From contig WRLO01000006.1 in the NCBI GenBank assembly GCA_009777575.1, positions 1 through 64,000 of the forward strand: DNA of 64,000 nucleotides. Direction: 5' to 3'. Shown here piece by piece: positions 56,103-64,000 of the stretch (positions within the stretch are counted from its first letter, which is position 1; each line of letters starts with the position of its first letter). Below the pieces are notes generated by a model, which was given only the letters and a program-made list of their open reading frames with translations, searched no databases and was not told where the DNA came from. Made by a program: the position numbers and the translations under genes. The stretch comes from Candidatus Cloacimonadota bacterium. GTDB taxonomy: Bacteria; Cloacimonadota; Cloacimonadia; Cloacimonadales; WRIO01.

Positions 56103-57299
56103 TTATTTATTTGGGTTTAAGATGATGAATCTACCAGTAAGTGTTTCTACTTTTTCATTATTGTTCACTAATGTTGAGCTTGAAGAGCTGGTGATTCTAT
56201 AGAAATAAATACCCGGTGATACCCTTTGTCCGCTTGCATCTCTCATATTCCATGAAAACATATTTTCATCAGTTTTAGTCTGTATATCAGAAATTTTTTG
56301 CACAAGCTGCCCTCTGATGTTGTAGATTCGTATCTCTACTCCATAACCCCCTTTTGCAATGGAGGGGGAGGAGGGATATAAATTAAATCTTATCATCACC
56401 TCATCACCTCTCACTGGATTAGGATAAGCAAAACTCGATTGTGATACTACCGTGATTATTTGATCAAAGCCGCTAGATGGAGGGTCCGGAGGATTAAGCA
56501 CTTCACCTGGTATATCTTCATCGGCTAATACTACTCTTTCATCATTATTAAGGATTTTTAGCAAATCATGCATCCATATTAAACCAAAATTGAATACAAA
56601 AATCCTAATCGTAGATGGAGTTGGAGTATCTAAACTATATACATGTTGAATTTCATAATGTGAATAATCAGATACTATCTCATCAATTAGCTCATCAGTT
56701 GAATTTTGTAATCTCATCCACACTATCCCAGGCACATATTCTGAACGTAGTCCTGCCAGTTTTACTCTTTTGTCCGCTCTGACAAGTTTAAGAAGCTCTA
56801 ATGGTTCTATGGTATTAGATTTGTATTCATAATACACGGTGACCATCAAAGGACCACAGTATGGACACCACCACCAAGTCTTCATCTGAAGATGATATTG
56901 AGAATAATCTCTAATAAAATCCCAATAGTCTCTTACATCATTTAGTCGAATTATAATTCTTTCAAACCGAGGGTCAAAGTTGTGATTGGCAGTATAAACC
57001 CTTTCATCTGCTTGAATCATCCTCAAAAACTCATTTTCTTCAACTAAATTGTAGTTGTAATAAAAATGAATTAACCTAAAACCAGCATACTTAATTGCTT
57101 CTGACCAATCATCAATAATAGCGAGGTCATAGTATACATAATCAGCAATAAACTCTTCGAGTTTATCATCATCAATATGGTTTTCAAATCTGATGATGAT
57201 TTCTCCTGGAACTGGAACCTTTTCTTCAGCCACAAGGCTTTTGTATCCTACTATTCCAAAATATAGTAGGATGAACATCAATAAAGTTTTGTGTTTCAT
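56103..57299 (-). CDS. Secreted three-module propeptide-like protein (array 2)
   Basis: The 398-residue protein of the MKHKTLLMF subgroup has signal peptide, three modules and FlgD-type domain. Module 1 reads PGEIIIRF, KLEEFIADY, LIHFYYNYN, QADERV, TANHNF; module 2 has WWWCPYC. The sorting domain has a SPSIAKGGYG in-frame insert coded by C/G-rich DNA (56347-56376). Spacers of 14 bp with AAGGAG before and after. Confidence 0.7.
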   Translation of the reverse strand: MKHKTLLMFILLYFGIVGYKSLVAEEKVPVPGEIIIRFENHIDDDKLEEFIADYVYYDLAIIDDWSEAIKYAGFRLIHFYYNYNLVEENEFLRMIQADERVYTANHNFDPRFERIIIRLNDVRDYWDFIRDYSQYHLQMKTWWWCPYCGPLMVTVYYEYKSNTIEPLELLKLVRADKRVKLAGLRSEYVPGIVWMRLQNSTDELIDEIVSDYSHYEIQHVYSLDTPTPSTIRIFVFNFGLIWMHDLLKILNNDERVVLADEDIPGEVLNPPDPPSSGFDQIITVVSQSSFAYPNPVRGDEVMIRFNLYPSSPSIAKGGYGVEIRIYNIRGQLVQKISDIQTKTDENMFSWNMRDASGQRVSPGIYFYRITSSSSSTLVNNNEKVETLTGRFIILNPNK

Positions 57300-57313
57300 T
57301 TTTTACTCCTTTT

Positions 57314-58495
57314 TTATTTATCTGGGTTTAAGATGATGAATCTACCAGTTAGTGTTTCTTTCATTTCATTGTAGTTTACTGGTGTTGAGCTTGAAGAGCT
57401 GGTGATTCTATAGAAATAAATACCCGGTGATACCCTTTGTCCGCTTGCATCTCTCATATTCCATGAAAATCTATTTTCATCAGTTTTAGTCTGTATATCA
57501 GAAATTCTTTGTACAAGCTGCCCTCTGATGTTGTAGATTCGTAGCTCTACTCCATAACCCCCTTTTGTAATGGTGGGTGAGGAATGTAAATTAAATCGTA
57601 TCATCACCTCATCCCCTCTCACTGGATTGGGATAGGCAAAACTCGATTGTGATACTACCGGAATTATTTGATCAAAGTCACTAGATGGAGGGTCTGGAGG
57701 ATCAAGCGTTTCTCCATACCCTACTATTCCAGTAGCTACTACTCGTTCATCATTTTCAAGGATTTTGATCAAATCATGAACTCCTATCAAACCAAAATTG
57801 AATGTATAAATTCCATCTGAAAAATCGAATCTATAAATGAGTTGAAGGTCATAATGTGAATAGTCAGATATTATCTCTTCTATCAGATCATCAGATGAAT
57901 TTTTTAATACTAACCACAAACACCCAGGCGTATATTCTGAAGGTAGTCCTGCCAGTTTTACTCTTTTGTCAGCTCTGACAAGATTAAGAAGCTCTAATGG
58001 TTCTATGGTGTTAGATCTGTATTCATAATACACATACAATGCTGAAGGAACACAGTCTGGACACCACCACCAATTCTTCATAAAAAGATAGTATTGAGAA
58101 TAATCTCGAATAAAATCCCAATAGTCTCCTACATCATTTAACAGAATTATGATTCTGTCAAACCGAGGATCAAAGTTGTGATTGGCAGTATAAACTCTTT
58201 CATCTGCTTGTATCATCCTCAAAAACTCATTTTCATCAACTAAATTGTAGTTGTAATAAAAATGAATTAATTTAATACCAGTTACTGATATATGTTCCGA
58301 CCAATCATCAATAATAGCGAGGCCATAGTATACATAATCAGCAATAAACTCTTCAAGTTTATCATCATCAATATGATTTTCAAATCTGATGATGATTTCT
58401 CCCGGAACGGGAATCTTTTCTTCAGCCACAAGGCTTTTGTATCCTACTATTCCAAAATATAGTAGGATGAATATTAATAAAGTTTTGTGTTTCAT
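57314..58495 (-). CDS. Secreted three-module propeptide-like protein (array 2)
   Basis: The 393-residue paralogue of its neighbours has the MKHKTLLIF signal peptide, three modules, WWWCPDC in module 2 and a FlgD-type domain with the shortest form of the in-frame insert (SSPTITKGG, 57557-57584). Module 3 differs most from the neighbours, with a short DFSDGIYTFNF hairpin. Confidence 0.7.
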   Translation of the reverse strand: MKHKTLLIFILLYFGIVGYKSLVAEEKIPVPGEIIIRFENHIDDDKLEEFIADYVYYGLAIIDDWSEHISVTGIKLIHFYYNYNLVDENEFLRMIQADERVYTANHNFDPRFDRIIILLNDVGDYWDFIRDYSQYYLFMKNWWWCPDCVPSALYVYYEYRSNTIEPLELLNLVRADKRVKLAGLPSEYTPGCLWLVLKNSSDDLIEEIISDYSHYDLQLIYRFDFSDGIYTFNFGLIGVHDLIKILENDERVVATGIVGYGETLDPPDPPSSDFDQIIPVVSQSSFAYPNPVRGDEVMIRFNLHSSPTITKGGYGVELRIYNIRGQLVQRISDIQTKTDENRFSWNMRDASGQRVSPGIYFYRITSSSSSTPVNYNEMKETLTGRFIILNPDK

Positions 58496-58509
58496 TTTTT
58501 ACTCCTTTT

Positions 58510-59706
58510 TTATTTATCTGGGTTTAAGATGATAAATCTACCCGTTAGTGTTTCTTTCATTTCATTGTAGTTTACTGGTGTTGAGCTTGAAGAACTGGTG
58601 ATTCTATAGAAATAAATACCAGGCGATACCCTTTGTCCGCTTGTATCTCTCATATTCCATGAAAATATATTTTCATCAGTTTTAGTCTGTATATCAGAAA
58701 TTCTTTGCACAAGCTGCCCTCTGATGTTGTAGATTCGTAGCTCTACTCCATAACCACCTTTTGTAATGGGGAGGGCGGAGGGATATAAATTAAATCTTAT
58801 CATCACCTCATCACCTCTCACTGGATTAGGATAAGCAAAACTCGATTGTGATGCTAACGGGATTATCTGATCAAAGTCACTAGATGGAGGGTCCGGAGGA
58901 TTAAGCACTTCCATAAATAAATGTTCTTGCGCCCAAACTACTCTTTCATCATTTTCAAGGATTTTAATTAAGTCATATACTTCGATCAGACTGAAATTAA
59001 ATGCAAAAATCCTATGCGTAGATGGAGTTGGAATATCGAAACTATACACATGCTGAATATCATAATGTGAATAGTCAGAGACTATCTCATCTATTAACAC
59101 ATCAGATGAATTTTGTAATCTTATAATCACTGACCCATGCACATATTTTGAAGGTAGTCCAGCCAATTTTACTCTTTTGTCAGCTCTGACAAGTTTAAGA
59201 AGCTCTAATGGTTCTATGGTATTAGAACTATATTCATAATACACATACAATGCTGAAGGAACACAGTCTGGACACCACCACCAGTTCATCATAAAAAGAT
59301 AGTATTGAGAATAATCTCGAATAAAATCCCAATAGTCTCCTACATCATTTAACAGAATTATGATTCTTTCAAACCGAGGGTCAAAGTTGTGATTGGCAGT
59401 ATAAACCCTTTCATCTGCTTGAATCATCCTCAAAAACTCATTTTCTTCAACTAAATTGTAGTTGTAATAAAAATGAATTAATTTAAAACCAGCATACTTA
59501 ATTAATTCTGACCAATCATCAATAATAGCGAGGTCATAGTATACATAATCAGCAATAAACTCTTCAAGTTTATCATCATCAATATGGTTTTCAAATCTGA
59601 TGATGATTTCTCCCGGAACGGGAATCTTTTCTTCAGCCACAAGGCTTTTGTATCCTACTATTCCAAAATATAATAGGATGAACATCAATAAAGTTTTTGT
59701 TCTCAT
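58510..59706 (-). CDS. Secreted three-module propeptide-like protein (array 2, first gene)
   Basis: The frame opens at 59724, but alignment with the paralogues (MRTKTLLMF against MKHKTLLMF) and a GAAGAG in the usual Shine-Dalgarno position point to the ATG at 59706, giving 398 residues. It has signal peptide, three modules (WWWCPDC in module 2) and FlgD-type domain with SALPITKGG insert (58753-58783). It is the promoter-proximal gene of array 2; its ribosome site has lost one G relative to the others. Confidence 0.7.
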   Translation of the reverse strand: MRTKTLLMFILLYFGIVGYKSLVAEEKIPVPGEIIIRFENHIDDDKLEEFIADYVYYDLAIIDDWSELIKYAGFKLIHFYYNYNLVEENEFLRMIQADERVYTANHNFDPRFERIIILLNDVGDYWDFIRDYSQYYLFMMNWWWCPDCVPSALYVYYEYSSNTIEPLELLKLVRADKRVKLAGLPSKYVHGSVIIRLQNSSDVLIDEIVSDYSHYDIQHVYSFDIPTPSTHRIFAFNFSLIEVYDLIKILENDERVVWAQEHLFMEVLNPPDPPSSDFDQIIPLASQSSFAYPNPVRGDEVMIRFNLYPSALPITKGGYGVELRIYNIRGQLVQRISDIQTKTDENIFSWNMRDTSGQRVSPGIYFYRITSSSSSTPVNYNEMKETLTGRFIILNPDK

Positions 59707-60115
59707 TTTTTTACTCTTCATCATTTTCTATTAAGCGTCACAACTCTTCGAGATGTGTAAGGAATATTAAAAATTAATTAAAAATCGACTTTTCGGAATG
59801 GACTCCGTTCGGAATGACAAGGTTTGCGTTCATAGTGACAAAGGTCTCCTTATAATCAATCCATACCTGTTTTAAACTCCAGCTAATTATGAAAATAATG
59901 TAGAGGTGGAGCTTGCCTCCATCCTAATATCAAGACAGAGGTTATTGCTTCGTTCCTCGCAACTGCTACTACAATATGGGGTTATTTCCTTAGTATGACA
60001 ATGTTTCAGGATCATGACAAAGAGTGTCGCTTGGATGATTCGAGCCTTATGCTGCGATGATTCTCAGCGTAAAAAAAACATTTCTACTCAACCCTACTCT
60101 ATTGATGCCGCGTAA
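59707..60115. other. Gene-free gap upstream of array 2
   Basis: I see no gene in these 409 bp between cheA and array 2. It holds a CTCCGTTCGGAATGAC segment (~59810) that recurs in a similar form near 62745. A promoter for array 2 should be here if the array is not read through from cheA, but no convincing -35/-10 pair was found. Confidence 0.6.
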
Positions 60116-62512
60116 TTATCTTTCCACATCGAGCTTGCTGACATCCAAAATCAATCCTACTTTGCCATCACCCATGATTGTCGCTCCAGATATACCATCA
60201 AGATCTTTGAATTTTTCACCAAGAGATTTAACTACTACATTTTTGATACCTATCAATTCATCAACAGCAATAGCATATTGTTTTTCAGTTGTTTCCAGTA
60301 TTATCAGGCGACTATCCTCTAAATTTTCACTTTTGGGTGTGAAATTAAATTTTCTATTCAATCTCACTATAGGTATCAAATTGTTTTCGACTTTAACCGT
60401 TTCGGCTTTATTCATGACACTATTCAAAATTTCTGGACTAGGTTTCAATGAACGTCTAATATTTGCGATAGGTATGATATACAACTCTCCTGAAACTTCC
60501 ACAAGCATGCCTGCTATGATAGCGAGAGTTAATGGCAATGAAATCCTAAAAATTGAACCCTTGTCTTGTTCTGAAATAATTTCTACATTTCCACCTAATT
60601 GAGTGATTGCTTGCATGACCACATCCATACCTACACCGCGACCAGACACATTTGAGACCACTTCCATTGTGGAAAAACCGGGTAAAAATACCAGTTTGAA
60701 GATTTCAGAATCTGTCAATTGAGCATGTTCTGGAACAAGTTTCTTTTCTATAGCTTTTTTCAAAATTTTGTCTTTATCAAGTCCTTTGCCATCATCTTTG
60801 ACTTCTATGATGATTGAATTTCCTTTGTGATAGGCACTCAGAGTTATTGTCCCTCTGATAGGTTTTCCTTTTTGTTGTCGAACATCGGCGTTTTCTATAC
60901 CATGGTCGCAAGAATTTCTGATCATATGCACGAGAGGTTCATTCAAAGAATCGACCATATTTCTATCTATCTCTGTTTCTTCTCCCAACAAAACTAAATC
61001 TATAGCCTTTTTATGCTGTGTAGAATAATCACGGATCACCCTCTTCATTTTTGTAAAGGTTTGACCTATAGGTATCATTCTTAGTGCCATTGAAGCTTTT
61101 TGTAAGTCTGAAATGACCCTATGTAATTGACTTTTCTTTTTCAAAAACTCATGGTCAAAAATATTTAATATATTTTTGTCCTGATCGAATAGATTGTATG
61201 AAATCACCAATTCGCCCACCATTTCTATCAAAAAGTCAAGCTTTTCAGTTTTAACTCTCACGCTTTCTTCGACTGTTTTGGCTTTAGCAGGGTCTAGATT
61301 TATGGCATCTTGAACTGCTGGTGGCTCATGATCAACTACATCAAGGGCGGTAGGGAAACTACGGGTGGGTGGGGTTTCCTTTTCAGCTACTGCTTCTGTG
61401 GGTTCACTTATATTTGATTTTTCCTCAACAGACTCAGACATAACCTCTTTTTCAACTTGTTTTGGTGTTTCTTGCTCCTTATTTTCTTGAGATGCTGGTG
61501 TTAATGCCTGAACATCTGGAATATCCTGTCCAGATGCGGCTGCCTGTAGAAGAGATACAATATTTGTCAATTCGGCATCAGAAATATTTTCTACTCTATT
61601 GGAAACATTTAGTTCTGATATTATCTTTTTTATCAAATCTATAGTTTTGAAAATTAATGAACAAATATTCGGTGTGATATCAAGTTTGCTGTTTCTTGCT
61701 TTATCCAGTATATTTTCAGCTTCATGAGAAATATGATTTATTTTTCCTAAACCCATGAATCCACTTACGCCTTTGAGAGTATGGAATGGTCTAAAAATCT
61801 CATTTATCAAATTTAAATTGCCCGGCTGCTCCTCAAGTTCAAGCATGTTGTTTTCTAGTGAATAGACATATTCTTTTGCTTCATTGATAAAATCCATAAA
61901 CAGTTCGTCATCTGCATGATCTGTCTCAAAAACATCTGGTGAGGGTGGCAAAATTACAGGCTCTTGTTTGGGTTGTGGCGGAGGTTCTTTTTTGCTCTCT
62001 ACAACTGGTGTTGAAGTGTCAGTCTCTATTTTGTTCTCAGTTGAAACTGATGTTGAAGCAATTTTTTCTTCTGCTGTCTCTTCCAATATTTCTTCTTCCA
62101 CTTCTATATCATCCAATTCGGGAATTGTTTCTATTGAGCTACTTGTTATACTCTCAGCTTCAGTCTGTCCATCTTCTGATACTGTAGATGTAGTGTCAAC
62201 CATGGAAGGTTTGGGTTTATTGGTCAAAAGAACGAGCTTTTTGAAACTTTCAAAATTTACATGGATAGAATCATGCACTGCATCTATGTCTGCAATAGGA
62301 TCAATGTCTCTTAATATAAGTTTTTCTATTGACTCACACATCGCATTTATCGGTTCTATCATTGCTGTGTCTTCGGTCGTGTTTTTTATTTCTTCTCTTA
62401 CTTTCTCAAACACTGAAAGTAAGCCTGCTAACTCAGTATAATCCTTTTCATCAAGGTCAATCAAACTGACTGACAAGGACTCTACTTTTTCATAAAATTC
62501 TTCGCTATACAT
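60116..62512 (-). CDS. cheA: Chemotaxis histidine kinase CheA
   Basis: The 798-residue protein has, in order: an N-terminal helical HPt-like region (1-~100) in which I see no LHTLKG-type phospho-acceptor His; an acidic/Pro-rich linker; a true HPt domain with His244 (PFHTLKG); the dimerisation domain (~415-480); a GHKL ATPase (HMIRNSCDHGIE as N box, VKDDGKGLD, GRGVGMDVV); and a CheW-like regulatory domain. It phosphorylates CheY and CheB. No cheW or receptor gene is in the window. AAGAAGG precedes the ATG. Confidence 0.96.
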   Translation of the reverse strand: MYSEEFYEKVESLSVSLIDLDEKDYTELAGLLSVFEKVREEIKNTTEDTAMIEPINAMCESIEKLILRDIDPIADIDAVHDSIHVNFESFKKLVLLTNKPKPSMVDTTSTVSEDGQTEAESITSSSIETIPELDDIEVEEEILEETAEEKIASTSVSTENKIETDTSTPVVESKKEPPPQPKQEPVILPPSPDVFETDHADDELFMDFINEAKEYVYSLENNMLELEEQPGNLNLINEIFRPFHTLKGVSGFMGLGKINHISHEAENILDKARNSKLDITPNICSLIFKTIDLIKKIISELNVSNRVENISDAELTNIVSLLQAAASGQDIPDVQALTPASQENKEQETPKQVEKEVMSESVEEKSNISEPTEAVAEKETPPTRSFPTALDVVDHEPPAVQDAINLDPAKAKTVEESVRVKTEKLDFLIEMVGELVISYNLFDQDKNILNIFDHEFLKKKSQLHRVISDLQKASMALRMIPIGQTFTKMKRVIRDYSTQHKKAIDLVLLGEETEIDRNMVDSLNEPLVHMIRNSCDHGIENADVRQQKGKPIRGTITLSAYHKGNSIIIEVKDDGKGLDKDKILKKAIEKKLVPEHAQLTDSEIFKLVFLPGFSTMEVVSNVSGRGVGMDVVMQAITQLGGNVEIISEQDKGSIFRISLPLTLAIIAGMLVEVSGELYIIPIANIRRSLKPSPEILNSVMNKAETVKVENNLIPIVRLNRKFNFTPKSENLEDSRLIILETTEKQYAIAVDELIGIKNVVVKSLGEKFKDLDGISGATIMGDGKVGLILDVSKLDVER

Positions 62513-62545
62513 CAGAAACCTTCTTAAAAAATATTATTTGGGTAG

Positions 62546-62573
62546 ATTATAATTTTTTGCTACTTTTTGTCAA
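62546..62573 (-). promoter_or_regulatory. Consensus sigma-70-type promoter of cheA
   Basis: On the minus strand TTGACA (62573-62568) and TATAAT (62551-62546) are both perfect and 16 bp apart. Transcription would start near 62538, leaving a leader of about 25 bases to the ATG at 62512. It is the best promoter seen in the window and may drive cheA and genes beyond. Confidence 0.8.
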
Positions 62574-62780
62574 TTAAAAGTTAAAAATCACTATTTATTT
62601 TTTGTTTATATAGATTTAGTAAAGGTTTTCGGTATATATTTTTTTTTTCATAAAATTATCTTTTTTTTAAAATTAATAACGCAGTTTGCTGGTTTTACAA
62701 ACGATGAAGTTGAGACATTATTTCTTTATTTTGAGATTCTACACTCCGTTCAGAATGACAGGAACTTTATTTGAAGATAT

Positions 62781-63485
62781 TTAAGAAGTCAACATCAAAT
62801 AAATCTGTGAGTTTCCATACCAATGCTTGTGTGCCAACGGTCCATATCCTATAATTTTTAAAGTCCATTGTTTCTGTTGTATGAAATATATCAAATCTCT
62901 AAAATCAAAACCTTTATGTTCCATAAAAGTATCATCTGGATTAACACGCTTTGCTTTCTTGCCAAAACACACAGTTTTTATTAATTCTGAGAATTCGTAG
63001 TTCCATTTTTTTGTTCTTTTGTATCTATGGATTTCCTTAAATATAACCGCAGGTCCCAATTCAATAGGAACGCTTATAAAAACAGCCCCATCTGGCAATA
63101 AAACATTTCTGCAACGGTTTAAAATATCATTTATTTCATTCCATTGTAGGTGTTCTAAAACTTCAAAAAGAGTTATTATCTTGAAAGGAGCATGGATTTT
63201 TACATCATTGAAATTCTTGTAAATTGCTAAGTTTTCTTGATATGTTGCAGATATTATTGGTTCGAAACCTATAGCTATATCCGGGAACAGTTCATTAATC
63301 TGTGAGATAAAATAACCAGTTCCGCAACCATAATCGAGGATTTTATATCCTATCTGGGATTTATTAGATAAAAAACCCAGGACATATTTTAAACTTTTTT
63401 TCATTCTATTTCTGTGAGAATATCTAACTATAATATTTGAGGAATTTATAGTTTGTTCGTCGTATTTATATATTGTTGTTGGCAT
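62781..63485 (-). CDS. Class I SAM-dependent methyltransferase
   Basis: The 234-residue protein has motif I LDYGCGTGYFISQI, an acidic motif II-like GFEP, and ITLFEVLEHL (post-motif), as in methyltransferase family 23 proteins. It resembles methylases in surface-polysaccharide clusters; the flanking membrane protein supports this. The substrate is unknown. A weak TAGGTAA lies before the ATG. Confidence 0.8.
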   Translation of the reverse strand: MPTTIYKYDEQTINSSNIIVRYSHRNRMKKSLKYVLGFLSNKSQIGYKILDYGCGTGYFISQINELFPDIAIGFEPIISATYQENLAIYKNFNDVKIHAPFKIITLFEVLEHLQWNEINDILNRCRNVLLPDGAVFISVPIELGPAVIFKEIHRYKRTKKWNYEFSELIKTVCFGKKAKRVNPDDTFMEHKGFDFRDLIYFIQQKQWTLKIIGYGPLAHKHWYGNSQIYLMLTS

Positions 63486-63517
63486 TATACTTACCTATAT
63501 GTATAGAGATTTATATA

Positions 63518-64000
63518 TCATTTCTTCATTCTTTGCAAAAATTTCAAAAAAAACATTTTTTCAAAAAGAAAAAACATTGAAAGTGAGTATAAAATACCTA
63601 CAAATATGCACCCTATAATTACCCAATTGTTCAGGTTAGCAATATTCTTATTACTAAAAAAAATTTTTTTGGGCAGAAACAGTATAAATATCATTGGCAA
63701 TGTATAACCTACGCCTTTTCCAATAGATACAAAAAATTTCCATAAGTAACTATCGACCATTTTTAAGATCATAACAATAAATATTACCAAATTAATTATA
63801 TTTACAACAGCATAACAGTAAAACATATTCAAAAAACTCGCTTCTTTCATTAAATATACCATAATACAAATAGTAGATATTGACCCTATAGACCAATATA
63901 ATTCGTATTGAGGTTTTTTTAAGACAGTCGGTATTGACGATAAGGGGATAAGTATAAGCGTAATTAAAGATTTTATTATCAAAACATTGATGATTGATAC
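63518..64000 (-). CDS. Polysaccharide flippase-like membrane protein, C-terminal part (runs off window)
   Basis: The frame stays open to the right edge, so the 5' end is outside the window; the TTG at 63982 is probably internal. About 160 residues with four or five hydrophobic segments (e.g. ISTICIMVYLM, IINLVIFIVMIL, YTLPMIFILFLP, WVIIGCIFVGILYSLSMFF) and a basic end (RMKK) resemble the C-terminal helices of Wzx/MATE-type O-unit flippases. It is 32 bp upstream of the methyltransferase gene. Confidence 0.55.
   Translation of the reverse strand, partial: VSIINVLIIKSLITLILIPLSSIPTVLKKPQYELYWSIGSISTICIMVYLMKEASFLNMFYCYAVVNIINLVIFIVMILKMVDSYLWKFFVSIGKGVGYTLPMIFILFLPKKIFFSNKNIANLNNWVIIGCIFVGILYSLSMFFLFEKMFFLKFLQRMKK

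Noticed and set aside
60057-60602. Plus-strand open frame of 181 codons opposite the end of cheA
   Set aside because: It is antisense to the CheW-like domain of CheA and has no ribosome site; a coding shadow.
61968-62441. Plus-strand open frame of 157 codons opposite the 5' part of cheA
   Set aside because: The Ser/Val-rich product mirrors the acidic linker of CheA.

Overview
The window is AT-rich bacterial chromosome, very probably from the Fibrobacteres-Chlorobi-Bacteroidetes (FCB) group and most like Candidatus Cloacimonadota or a close relative. This placement is an inference. It rests on thirteen intact proteins (plus one fragment) that end in a FlgD/Ig-like sorting domain of the type YPNP(F)NP...IYN(I/V)RGQ...WDGRD...SG(V/I)YFYR...(M/F)(V/I)(L/I), on the GLUG-motif proteins, and on the CoA-transferase and [4Fe-4S] genes expected of an anaerobe. 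Nearly everything from 4078 to 64000 lies on the minus strand. Only a glycosyltransferase-like gene and a phosphatidylserine-decarboxylase-like gene (596-3707) are on the plus strand.

Layout from left to right: a truncated AAA-ATPase/PD-(D/E)XK gene; the two plus-strand genes; a palindromic repeat element; an N6-adenine DNA methyltransferase with an aldo/keto reductase-ferredoxin protein; rpsG, rpsL and rpoC; a type II toxin-antitoxin pair, a secreted propeller-like protein, a small secreted protein and an AAA ATPase; rpoB, rplL, rplJ, rplA and rplK; a 12.8-kb operon of secreted proteins (array 1, 24790-37608); nusG, secE, tRNA-Trp, rpmG, a Uma2 nuclease gene and tuf; tRNAs Thr-Gly-Tyr-Thr; a repeat-filled 1-kb gap; both subunits of a 3-oxoacid CoA-transferase, a SPOR lipoprotein and an M28 peptidase; cheB, cheX, cheY, an HDOD gene, two cheD-like genes and cheR; a truncated subtilase remnant and array 2 (51315-59706); cheA behind a strong sigma-70-type promoter; then the edge of a surface-polysaccharide locus.

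Read in the direction of transcription, the backbone is thrU-tyrU-glyT-thrT-tuf-rpmG-trpT-secE-nusG-rplKAJL-rpoB-rpoC-rpsL-rpsG, an order familiar from many bacteria. Here it is broken in two normally tight places. Array 1 sits between nusG and rplK, and a 5.2-kb insert sits between rpoB and rpoC. Array 2 similarly separates cheA from the rest of the chemotaxis genes.

The most interesting content is the two arrays. Each is a co-directional, tightly spaced operon of secreted proteins that ends with a subtilisin-like protease gene. Most upstream proteins contain exactly three copies of a ~75-residue module (pattern GEIIIRF... F..DYS.Y ... F.FN..LI....L..I..D.RV..A.F). The same module occurs once, in the propeptide position, in both proteases, and its beta-alpha-beta-beta-alpha-beta pattern resembles the S8 (I9-type) propeptide. 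One array-1 protein is a predicted lipoprotein with five modules and no sorting domain. I propose an undescribed secreted system of proteases with stand-alone poly-propeptide proteins that may act as inhibitors, chaperones or surface partners. DNA-level mosaicism, a truncated third protease copy abutting a palindromic element, and a fossil signal-peptide sequence show that the arrays recombine actively.
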